Of a stretch of DNA of 64,000 nt, positions 24,227 to 33,056 are shown in pieces. The stretch is taken from contig LATX02000211.1 of assembly GCA_001466705.2 (NCBI GenBank), forward strand, positions 1,302,001 to 1,366,000. The letters run 5' to 3'. A program made the position numbers and the translations under genes. How positions within the stretch are numbered: the stretch's first letter is position 1; each line of letters starts with the position of its first letter. The notes under the pieces were generated by a model. That model was not told where the DNA came from. It did no database searches and saw only the letters and a program-made list of their open reading frames with translations. The DNA comes from Moniliophthora roreri. Taxonomy: Eukaryota > Basidiomycota > Agaricomycetes > Agaricales > Marasmiaceae.

Positions 24227-25540
24227 CTAATCGTCCTCATCCTCGTCTCCAGAGACTTCTGCATTCTCCTGCCCAGCTTTTGCCATGAGTTGTGCGAGAT
24301 CCTGTTCTTCCGTCTCGGAGACAGCTTTGGGCTGACAATCGTTCAGTACAAGGTGCTGTGTTCAATTCAATGAATACGAACCTTCATCTTCACTATCAAT
24401 GAGCCTCCTTCCTCCTCAATGGTACCTTGAATCGATTCGATGGCTCGCTCCAGCCGATCGACGGCAGCGTACTGTTCGACTGGGTGAGTCACCTATAGCA
24501 TAGTGAGTGTGGCTCCGCATTACCTTGTCTGTTGCGTTGGTACTGAGGACGTAAAGTGGTGGTGCCACAAGCTTGACTTTGATGGGAACGGCTTCGCTGC
24601 TTTGTTTCTCGCCGGCTCTGAGAGCTTTTTTGACGGCATCGATACCAGCGGGGGTGTAGCATGTCACTTCAATATCCGCACGAAGCTTGATGGGTTGAGG
24701 GGTAAGACGACGGGCAATAGTGGACATGAGAATAGATTTTATCGATGATGAGACTTGCGTCTCCAGTGTTCCGAAAACTGTATCAGGCTCACTGCGCCGT
24801 TTTCAGAAGTTCCGAGAAACAGAATAAAGGAAGGCTCACGTCAATGCCAACTTGAAAGCCTCGTATGGGTGACCGTAAGTGCGCCCTAGTGGCCATGCAA
24901 TCTTTTCGTAGAGCATCTCAAGTTTTTCCTCCTCGTTGCCTGTGGAATGTGGGATAGCATCCTCCCCGAGATCGTCGTCCTGTGCGTCCTTCCGGGCCCG
25001 ACGGGATCTTTTGGCTTCCTTTTCAGTCGCCTCAGCCTGCTGAGAGGCCTCATCGACTTTCGGCTCTTCGTCAACCGATGTTGTTGTGATTTTTGACGCG
25101 ACGTGACGAAGGATGGACGCGACGGTTTTTGACTTCATGTACCGCTCTTCACATTTGGTGATATCTTCAGGAGATACTCGTCGCTTTGAGAGATCGATGT
25201 ATCCTATTCATACAGGCTGTTAGCTGGGGAGTAAAAGGATCTGTTTGATGGATACGCACCCTTTTCTTTATCCACACGCAAAACGACCACAACCTCATTC
25301 CTGCCGACTCGAATCAATTTTTGTACGGAACGTATACGTCTTCTCGAGAGTTCTGAGAGGAGAATCATTCCTTCGGTGTTGTCGTATTCTAACTAAAGAA
25401 GAACCAAGATCAACTGGCGTAAGGTGCTATAGTGGAAAAGTACAAACCAGTTTGACATAGGCTCCCATCTCTGCAATTTGGCGAACTTGTACCATAACAA
25501 GTTCATCGACTTCTGGGTATTTCTGTTCGTAGTACCGCAT
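24227..25540 (-). CDS. SUI2: Translation initiation factor eIF2 subunit alpha
   Basis: The alpha subunit of the eIF2 GTPase complex delivers Met-tRNAi to the 40S ribosome in the cytosol. Six exons on the minus strand (25540-25448, 25392-25260, 25203-24840, 24791-24524, 24471-24382, 24331-24227) join to 1,053 nt, 350 aa. The N-terminal S1/OB domain opens [17 protein letters not shown]. The stress-kinase target loop [10 protein letters not shown] places Ser47 at the position of human Ser51. [20 protein letters not shown] marks the helical domain and [16 protein letters not shown] the C-terminal alpha-beta domain, with an acidic tail. Splice sites were chosen by homology; closer acceptors giving 30-35 nt introns were rejected. 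Compared with yeast there is a charged insertion of about 35-45 residues after residue 110. It is divergent with the splicing-factor gene, 106 bp away. Confidence 0.95.
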
Positions 25541-25646
25541 CTTGCGTTTTATGGGATAGGCAAATCGATCAGAGGATGGTGAGAGTTACGAATCAGATCT
25601 TGCCGGCGCTGGTGAATCATTCTATCTATCCTCTTCCTTCGTCATC
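25541..25646. promoter_or_regulatory. 106-bp divergent promoter (eIF2-alpha / Yju2-like)
   Basis: This is the only sequence between two start codons facing away from each other, so both 5' leaders and core promoters must fit here. No clear TATA box is seen. Pyrimidine-rich tracts near both starts suit initiators of fungal housekeeping genes (inference). Confidence 0.6.
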
Positions 25647-26753
25647 ATGCAGGGTAAGCCTTGGTCCTCTTCTCAGCTCAATGTCGTTTACAAAAAGTTG
25701 AAATACAGGCTTCAACAAGTACTATCCGCCTGATTACGACGGAGAAAAACATGGAAGCTTGAACAGCTATAGAGGTTTGATTTCTCTTATCCCGTTTCAC
25801 AAGCACTCACCTTTTGCCTTACAGGAAAGCACGCTTTGGGAGACAGGGCCCGCAAGATTGATCAAGGAATACTCATCACCCGCTTTGAGCTACCCTTCAA
25901 CATCTGGTGGTATGTGCTACTCTGTAAAATCAAGCTATTTCCGACTCGCTGACAGCTGGATCATTAGCGGCACATGTAACAACCATATCGGAATGGGCGT
26001 GCGATACAATGCAGAGAAGAAGAAAGTCGGAAACTACTATTCGACACCTATATATTCCTTCAGGTGCAAGTGCCACCTCTGCGATGGTTGGTTTGAGATT
26101 CAGACCGACCCAAAGGTTAGTTCTTCACTCGACCCATTCCCTACCCGTTCTCTAAAATGATGTTTTACTAGAACACACGCTATGTCGTTGTCTCAGGTGC
26201 CCGGCAAAAGGACGAGGAGTGGAATCCTGAAGAAAACGGCGGTTTCGCCGTGCATGACACTGATGGAAATCGTACGCCTGCAGATCCACTAGCGGCATTG
26301 GAGAAGACGACGGATGCTCAGAACCACCATAAGAATGTTCAGGTACCACGGCTGGAGTCCTTGATGGATGTTTCGGATCACTTCAATGCAGATCCGTATT
26401 CTTTATCGCTCAAAGTTCGCAAACAGTTTCGCCAGGACAAGAAAATTAGGTTGGAGAAGGAGAAGGCAGATGGCAAAGTCAGAGATCGATATGCACTTCC
26501 CACCACCCTCAACCTCGTAGAGGATGATGAAAAGGCATTGCAAGAGGCGAAGGAGCAATGGGAGAACGCGCGGCAGGAGAAACAGTCCCGCGATAACAAA
26601 CGCCGAAGGTTACCTACACAAATGACCATAACATCGTTGTCGTCCCGGTCTGCATCATCGGCATCCTCGAGTGCAGCTGCTTCGCTACGTGCCCGAATTT
26701 TGAACAATACGGCGAAGAGTTCCGCCCAACGTAGTTTGCAACTGGAGAAATAG
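25647..26753 (+). CDS. CWC16/Yju2-family splicing factor (CCDC130/Saf4-like)
   Basis: A spliceosome-associated protein of the CWC16 family, nuclear, linked to catalytic activation of the spliceosome. Five exons (25647-25653, 25709-25774, 25825-25909, 25968-26115, 26172-26753) give 888 nt, 295 aa. The first exon is only 7 nt. The N-terminal third is strongly conserved: MQGFNKYYPPDYDGEKHGS, ARKIDQGILITRFELPFNIW, then a four-cysteine zinc site formed by CGTC (WCGTCNNHIGMGVRYNAEKK) and CKCHLC (SFRCKCHLCDGWFEIQTDPK). The second half is charged, with a predicted coiled coil (KQFRQDKKIRLEKEKADGK) and a Ser/Ala-rich tail. The MQGFNKYYPPDYD start favours the CCDC130/Saf4 branch over Yju2 itself. It is convergent with pICln. 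Confidence 0.93.
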
Positions 26754-26974
26754 TGGCAGAGCGGGGAGTTTTTCGAGTGGGCGGCGGGCTGTTATACCCC
26801 ATTTAATTACTACTGTCACCGGGGCTTATTGATGCACTCACGGCCCATTCTCCCAGTTTCATGCACACGGACCAGCAAGAGTGGCGATAGCTACATGGGA
26901 GAGTGTGTTTACATATCGAGTGTGTGTGTATTCGAGATCTCTGCTTGTAATCTAATACGGAAGAGATTCCCTCA
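26754..26974. other. Convergent intergenic region (Yju2-like / pICln)
   Basis: These 221 bp hold the 3' ends of two genes transcribed towards each other. No separate gene is evident. Short ORFs on both strands are antisense shadows of the exons. Confidence 0.6.
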
Positions 26975-27871
26975 TCAAGTCGTGTTTCCTGGAGGTGCTT
27001 CTCCTTCCTGTGTCCCACCATTCACAATGGCCCCATTCGTTTTTGCAGCTTGTTCCTCATCTTGTTGGTCTGCAGGATCATAGATGATAGATTCAAGATG
27101 TGCGAGTGCCGCCTGAAAAACAATACACTAGTATGGAGCATATCGGTTATCGTTGACGAAATCGCTGCGCACCCTCCCAACTTCACTGAGTTCCTGCTCT
27201 TTATCTCCAGTAAAGATTTCAAAGTGACCATCTTCGGGAGCATCGATGAACGCGTCGTCTTCTCCCTCATCGTCAGAGCCGGGTGGGTCTGGGTGAAGTG
27301 CTGCACAGATCGAGAGGGCCTCAAATATTGGTTCGACTGTGAAAGATAGTGAGAGATTGTACAAAGCCATGTCAATAGAGTAGCTCACGAGAAGACTCGT
27401 TTTGGGGAACTATGTTTAGTTCACGCATGTCCATATCCTCTACTGCATCACCCTCGGAAGCAGTGTTTCCATTAACCTCCACCGACGTCTCATCGAGCTG
27501 ACAATATATTGATGGTCCACTTTGAGATCTAGATATTGCGTGTAGTGTGATCGATGGGTATTCGATTTGGAAACCACGTCCAGTGGTCGACGTGAACGCG
27601 AGGGTGCTAGAAGGAAGATATGAATTCTCTTCTTGCTTGAGTAGAAGGGAAAACGTGCGTACCTTTCTATCACATATAGAGTTCCTTGAGCTGCGTCTGG
27701 TTCAGAAAACCCTTGGAGAGGTGGATCGAGTGATACAGATACATTTTCTTCTTTGTGGCGGAGAACTGGGGGAATATCGTTAAATGACGCTGGGGTTGAG
27801 CCAACAAGAGACTTGTATTCCTCTTGCGAGATGAATTGAGGCGTCGAAGTTATCAAAGTTACAGCTGTCAT
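26975..27871 (-). CDS. Methylosome/chaperone subunit pICln
   Basis: pICln is a PH-fold chaperone that binds Sm proteins and presents them to the PRMT5 methylosome during snRNP assembly, mainly in the cytosol. Four exons (27871-27663, 27606-27389, 27336-27173, 27112-26975) give 729 nt, 242 aa. Recognisable parts are GTLYVIE followed by TLAFTSTTGRGFQIEYPS and ITLHAISR (the PH-like barrel), then the acidic segment DPPGSDDEGEDDAF and the end region ELSEVGR|AALAHLESIIYDP. The last exon is needed to complete that C-terminal helix; reading through its donor would give a stop after RYAPY, which I consider intronic. The window also encodes another spliceosome-related protein next door. It shares a 144-bp promoter with RPN7. 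Confidence 0.88.
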
Positions 27872-28015
27872 CGTCGTCGTCGGTGTTGAAATTGTGAGCG
27901 CTCGTGTACCGAACTAGCGTCTGATGTGTTTGATGGTGTTGTTGAACATGTCCAAATTCGGTCTATCTTTGACTGACGCGTACACCATCACGCTCACGAC
28001 TTGACCTCTGCGCTC
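27872..28015. promoter_or_regulatory. 144-bp divergent promoter (pICln / RPN7)
   Basis: This is the gap between the pICln start (27,871, minus) and the RPN7 start (28,016, plus). It is CpG-containing. I see no TATA box and no clear match to a proteasome-associated control element. Confidence 0.55.
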
Positions 28016-29399
28016 ATGGCCGACGATATAGTCCTTCCTATCCCAAATCTCTCGGTTGCGCAAAACATCTTCATCCTCTCAAATTCATCACTCAGCCGAC
28101 TGCATGATGAAGCTCGTAAAAAGGCTCTCGAGGCAATAGAGAAAGACCGTTCGTGTTCATTCACTCATTTTTCTGCGAGAAGACTAATAAGACTGCAGAA
28201 ATGGCGCCATATTATCAGGCTGTGACAGCTCTTTCAACATCCATCTTGCCCGCCGACTTTAAGCTCCTGAAGTCGATGCAAGAATCCAACGATGCCACCT
28301 TGAAAACCCTTGACGAAGCTGTTCAATCCGCGGAAGCTACGGAAGGCGAATCGGAGATTTCTGACGCTCTTAAAGCTCGTGCAAATTATCTCACGCGGAT
28401 AGGGGAGAAGGATAGGGCAATAGATGCGCAAAAGCTGGCCTTGGAAAAGACGCCCGGTTTGGGAAGTAGGATCGACATTGTACTGACCCTAGTCCGGATT
28501 GGGTTCTTTTGGAATGACGAGGCTCTGACAGTGTGGGGCTTGAACAAGGCTGAGAAGTATGATCTATGCTTCATGAGCGTGGCTCCCGCTGAATAAAAGT
28601 CATTTACCTAGGCTGATTGAGGAAGGTGGAGATTGGGACCGTCGAAACAGGCTCAAAGTCTACCAAGGGTTACACTTACTCTCGATACGACAATTTAAGC
28701 GAGGGGGTGAACTGCTATTGGATGCGCTGTCTACGTTCACTGCGACAGAGTTGCTAGAATACAATGACTTTGTATCTCTGACTGTCCTCGCTGGAACGCT
28801 CACCCTGAACCGGGTTGACTTGAAGAAGAAAGTGAGCATCTCATACTTGCCCTCGGTTATACACAGATATTAACTTGATTTCTGCAGTTGATCGGTTCGT
28901 CTGAAGTAAACCAAGCACTTCCTGAGCTTCCGATATTAGGAGACCTGGTCAAAAACTTGTACGAATGTCATTATGACAAGTTCTTCAAAGCGTTGGCTAT
29001 GGTTGAGCAAACGCTCCTTCTCCCGTCGAGAATCCTGGCACCGCACGCTCGATTCTATGTCAGGGAGATGCGGATTCTAGCATATGCGCAACTTCTGGAG
29101 AGTTATCGAAGCTTGACTTTGGAGAGTCTCGGACAGGCTTTCGGCGTCAGCGTGGATTTCGTTGACAAGTGAGCCTCTGTAGCTTTAGTTGTTCCTGTGC
29201 TCACCTGCATTCCAGTGAACTGTCGCATTTTATCTCTACGGGACGGCTGCACGCCTCAATTGACAAAGTGCATGGAGTGGTGGAGACGACGAAGACCTCA
29301 GAAGCATGGGGCAAGAAAACTATGCAGTTTGAACAAGTAATACGGCAGGGGGATGTCCTAATGAACGAGATACAAAGACTGAGCAAGGTCTTGTATTAG
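28016..29399 (+). CDS. RPN7: 26S proteasome regulatory subunit Rpn7
   Basis: A subunit of the 19S lid, one of the PCI proteins scaffolding the deubiquitinating module. Five exons (28016-28148, 28199-28556, 28612-28831, 28888-29168, 29216-29399) join to 1,176 nt, 391 aa, close to yeast and fission-yeast lengths. The start MADDIVLPIPNLSVAQ and the segment MAPYYQAVT are typical. The TPR-like helical part spans the middle. The PCI domain follows with RFYVREMRILAYAQLLESY and SLGQAFGVSVDFVDNELSHF, then GRLHASIDKVHGVVET. The C-terminal helix is GDVLMNEIQRLSKVLY. An in-frame upstream TTG is not the start; the ATG at 28,016 is. Transcription is divergent from pICln. Confidence 0.95.
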
Positions 29400-29529
29400 T
29401 TAGGTATATGTAATATGCAATTCTTGAGGATATACAAGCGAGATAATCAATGATCGCGTGTGTCAAGATAACCGAAGAAGTTTTTTACGAGTTTGGCGCG
29501 AGAATTTTCGCCGTGACTCGATTTGAGTC
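29400..29529. promoter_or_regulatory. Intergenic region RPN7 - THS1
   Basis: These 130 bp separate the RPN7 stop from the first ThrRS start codon and must contain the terminator of one and the promoter of the other. An AT-rich part (29,400-29,450) is followed by a CpG-rich part. No firm motif is visible. Confidence 0.45.
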
Positions 29530-32500
29530 ATGCAGAACTTGATCTCCAGAGTTCACCCACCACTATCTGCACATCTCCGTATCAGATCTTGCTTTCTTCC
29601 ATTTCGACCTCGCCTCTCCAACTTTTCTCGCCTTGAACTTCCTCGTTACTGTTCGATGACTACGCCTGTCGCTTCTACGGCTGAACCAGCCATTCAACAA
29701 GGTAAGAAGGTCAAGGATACGCAAAAGAAGGGAAAACCAATTGCAGGAGCAGATGCATACCCTCTTGAGGTAGGGAATCATCGGTTAGGCTTTATTTATT
29801 ATGGGTACTGATTCTTTCGATGTAGCTTCAACCACCTCCCGAGTATTTCAATCACCGAATTCAGATGTTCGAACAACTAAAGGCCGAATACGACGAAGCC
29901 GCCAAATGTAATTTCACTCCTCCACTTTGGTGCTCGGATTCTCATGATATTTGCTAGCGAAACCCCGTGAAGAAATTACCATCACACTTCCAGATGGAAA
30001 CGAGAAGAAAGGGATAAGTTGGGAGACGAGCCCGATGGATATAGCAAAGGAGATTTCGAAAGGTCTATCTGAGAAGGTGGTCATTGCTAAGGTGGGCTGA
30101 ATAACTTCACCTTACGTGTTGCAGACGGCTCAAACTCGTTAGGTCGACGGGGAACTTTGGGATTTGGAAAGACCTTTGGAATCATCGTGTAAACTCGAGT
30201 TACTCGACTTCGAACACCCTGAAGGCAGGCAATGCACATCATCCAATATTCATGTTAATGATGCAAGTACAGGAAAGCGTGTTTTTTGGCACTCTTCTGC
30301 TCATGTTCTCGGAGAGGCTGCAGAGCGTCACTACGGTTGCCATCTCTGCTTAGGACCTCCCACGGACGATGGATTCTTCTATGAGATGGGTATTCAAGAC
30401 CGGTGAGTGTGCAATTATGGTGCTTGGATCTGGCTGACTCCTTCCTCTTAGACCTGTTGTTGAAGCTGACTATCCTGCCCTCGAGAAGCTTTCTGAAATA
30501 GCCGTCAAAGACAAGCAGAAGTTTGAACGCCTTGTCGTCTCTAAGGAAGACCTGCTGAAGATGTTCGGCGTAAGGAGACGGTTCACTATCTGCAATTTCG
30601 ATTCTTTCTGACAAATGGTCAGTACAACAAATACAAGAAGTACCTCATTGAAACAAAGGTGCCGGATGGTACATCCACGACGGTCTATCGTTGCGGGCCA
30701 ATGATCGACCTTTGCGTCGGTCCTCATATTCCTCATACTGGGAAAATCAAGGCGTTCATGGTTACCAAGGTATGCTTGACATCATCCATTCATACACGGT
30801 TCTTCTCTCATACTTGTCGCGAAGAACTCTGCCTCATACTTCCTCGGAGACGCCAAAAATGACTCACTTCAACGTATCTATGGGATTTCGTTCCCTGACA
30901 AGAAGCTCATGACTGCACACAAGGAATGGCTTGCCGAGGCTGCGAAAAGGGATCATCGGAAAATTGGCAGAGAGCAAGAACTCTTTTTCTTCAGTGATGT
31001 TAGTCCCGGTAGCTGTTTCTGGCTTCCGCATGGCACACGGATATACAACAGCCTTGTCGAGCTTTTGAGAGTGCGTTATCCCCTCAATACAGCGTTCCAC
31101 ACTGACTTCATGTATTCAGTCCGAGTACTGGAAACGTGGTTATCAAGAAGGTACAGTTCCGACTTGTTCGGAAGTCCCAGCTCATAGCTCACTTCGTCCC
31201 CTCAGTCATTTCTCCGAACATGTACAACATCAAGTTATGGGAAACCTCCGGTCACTGGCAAAATTATACAGACGGCATGTTTGCTCTTGACGTCGAGAAG
31301 GAGAAATGGGCTCTGAAGCCGATGAATTGTCCTGGCCACTGCGTCATCTTCGACTCGCGAGATAGGAGTTACAAGGAGCTCCCAATCCGAATGGCAGAAT
31401 TCGGTATTATTCACAGGAATGAGGCATCTGGCGCGTTGACCGGTTTAACGCGTGTGAGGAGGTTCGTGCAGGATGATACTCATGTATTCTGTATGCCATC
31501 CCAAGTACGTCCCTTTCCTTCACTCTGTTGCGTAGATCCATTTGACCTCCTTTCCTCTAGATTGAAGAGGAGATCGGACAGCTATTCGACTTCATGCAAC
31601 ACGTGTATGGTCTCTTCGGATTCGAGTTCCGCCTTGAACTATCCACCCGACCTGAAAACTTCCTTGGTGACATTGAGACTTGGGAGGTCGCAGAAGCTGT
31701 AAGTAGAATGATCATTCTTTCAACGTTTCACGCCTCTGACAACCCCCTTAGCAATTATCCAAGGCACTCGACGCCCATTACCCAGGGAAATGGGAACTCA
31801 ACCCAGGTGACGGTGCTTTTTATGGACCGAAAATCGACATCACCATCAGCGACGCCCTTAAACGATCATTCCAATGTGCGACCATTCAGCTCGACTTCCA
31901 ATTACCCGAACGCTTCAACCTCAAGTATCGATCGGCGGAGGACTATGGAAGCCCTGACAGACCACCTTCGCGGCCTGTTATGATACATCGTGCTATTTTA
32001 GGAAGCTTGGAGCGGTTCATCGCTATTATTACTGAGCACTTTGCTGGTAAATGGTGAGTTACATTTCTTCGGGGTAATGCAAAGAGAAACTGACCATGCT
32101 TTAGGCCATTCTGGTTATCTCCTCGTCAAGTTGTTGTGATTCCTGTTGCTGCACCATTCGTACGTCCGTCCTGAGCGCGACGGTTGAGTGTGCTGATGGT
32201 ATGACAGAAAGAGTATGCCAACAAAATAGCGGAGAGGCTACACAGCTTAGGCATGCATGCCGATGTGGATGATAGTGACAACACGTTACAGAAGAAGATT
32301 CGTAATGGTGAAATTGCACAATACAACTTTATTCTTGGTTTGTCGTCCTTTTCTGGTCTGATCTCTCCTAATTTGCTTTGCCTCAGTTATCGGCCAGCAA
32401 GAGCTTGAGAACAACTCTGTGAACATCAGAAACAGAGATGATCCCAAGTCGAAGTCCAGGGGCGAAGATATCAGTCTTGACAAGGCCGTGGAGATGTTCA

Positions 32501-32550
32501 CTCAGCTCAAGGCAACGAGGGCGCTGCGTCAAGTAGAAACATCAGCATAG
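29530..32550 (+). CDS. THS1: Threonyl-tRNA synthetase, probably dual cytosolic/mitochondrial
   Basis: A class II aminoacyl-tRNA synthetase charging tRNA-Thr. Fourteen exons (29530-29769, 29826-29907, 29958-30091, 30143-30402, 30452-30569, 30623-30769, 30825-31070, 31120-31150, 31206-31504, 31561-31698, 31752-32053, 32105-32159, 32208-32337, 32387-32550) join to 2,346 nt, 781 aa. In order: TGS domain ([18 protein letters not shown]), editing domain with [16 protein letters not shown] and [14 protein letters not shown], then the catalytic core with [20 protein letters not shown] (motif 2 area) and [14 protein letters not shown] (motif 3), and the anticodon-binding domain ([12 protein letters not shown] to the end). 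The first 42 residues are Arg-rich and nearly free of acidic residues, like a mitochondrial presequence. An in-frame ATG (29,656; MTTPVAST) would give the cytosolic form. Confidence 0.95.
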
Positions 32551-32584
32551 ATGGTGATACGGCGTTTTTTATTGAAGCAATTAA

Positions 32585-32770
32585 CTAGTTCGTTCTTCTG
32601 GAACGTCTGATCGCATAAGTATATGTGGCGTAGAACAAGGTGTAGTCCATATGAGTCATTCTTCGATTCACTTCCAAATGCACCCCTGCTGAGGTGATAA
32701 TCTCATTGAGAACAGACTGTTTGCCGACCAACTCCATTGAAATCGTTGGATTCTTGTTCAATGTCTGCAC
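32585..32770 (-). CDS. Small hypothetical ORF, possibly the last exon of a gene
   Basis: A 61-codon minus-strand frame that stays open upstream to about 32,790 without an ATG. A possible acceptor (TTTTCAG) near 32,793 suggests it could be a 3' exon. It lies inside the CpG-containing island, 34 bp after the end of THS1 on the other strand, ending in an Arg-rich YTYAIRRSRRTN. I do not recognise the protein. It may equally be the 3' untranslated region of THS1 read backwards. Confidence 0.3.
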   Translation of the reverse strand: MQTLNKNPTISMELVGKQSVLNEIITSAGVHLEVNRRMTHMDYTLFYATYTYAIRRSRRTN

Positions 32771-32938
32771 CTTAACGTGAGTCTGAAAAGTTCGCTTATG
32801 CGAGTGGTTCTAAAATTGTATCATGATTATCAGTGCTACGTTCGGCTGATATCTGATGAGGAAGCACCGTGATCAGGGTGGGAGCCCGTCATTGAAGCCT
32901 CATGTACACGAGTCTTCGTATCTTTTCTCTCAACCACC

Positions 32939-33056
32939 ATGGACCATGAACAGATGCTGAGACGTTTGTCAATCATATTTCGAAACAAAGAAGCATGTCA
33001 GGAGTTGCTGAATCAAAGAGGGGAACTTGCACAGTCCTTTTTGAATCTATTGCAGC
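32939..33056 (+). pseudogene. 5' stub of an Agaricomycete kinase-family gene, truncated
   Basis: After a good start context (ACCATGG), about 39 codons read MDHEQMLRRLSIIF, then NKEACQELLNQRGELAQSFL and NLLQL. This matches the helical N-terminal module (LLxxRGxxAQxLLNLLQxLL) that precedes tyrosine-kinase-like domains in gene families expanded in Agaricomycetes. The similarity stops at about 33,056, where CpG-free repeat DNA begins. No kinase domain follows anywhere in the window. The gene was apparently cut by a transposon insertion or deletion. Confidence 0.5.

Noticed and set aside
24471..24523. A 31-nt intron in eIF2-alpha
   Set aside because: The nearer AG would make an unusually short intron and break the conserved [12 protein letters not shown] join; the 52-nt intron restores it.
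27128..27172. pICln ending at RYAPY
   Set aside because: The segment after GR has a good GT donor and a downstream AG; skipping it yields AALAHLESIIYDP, the expected C-terminal helix.
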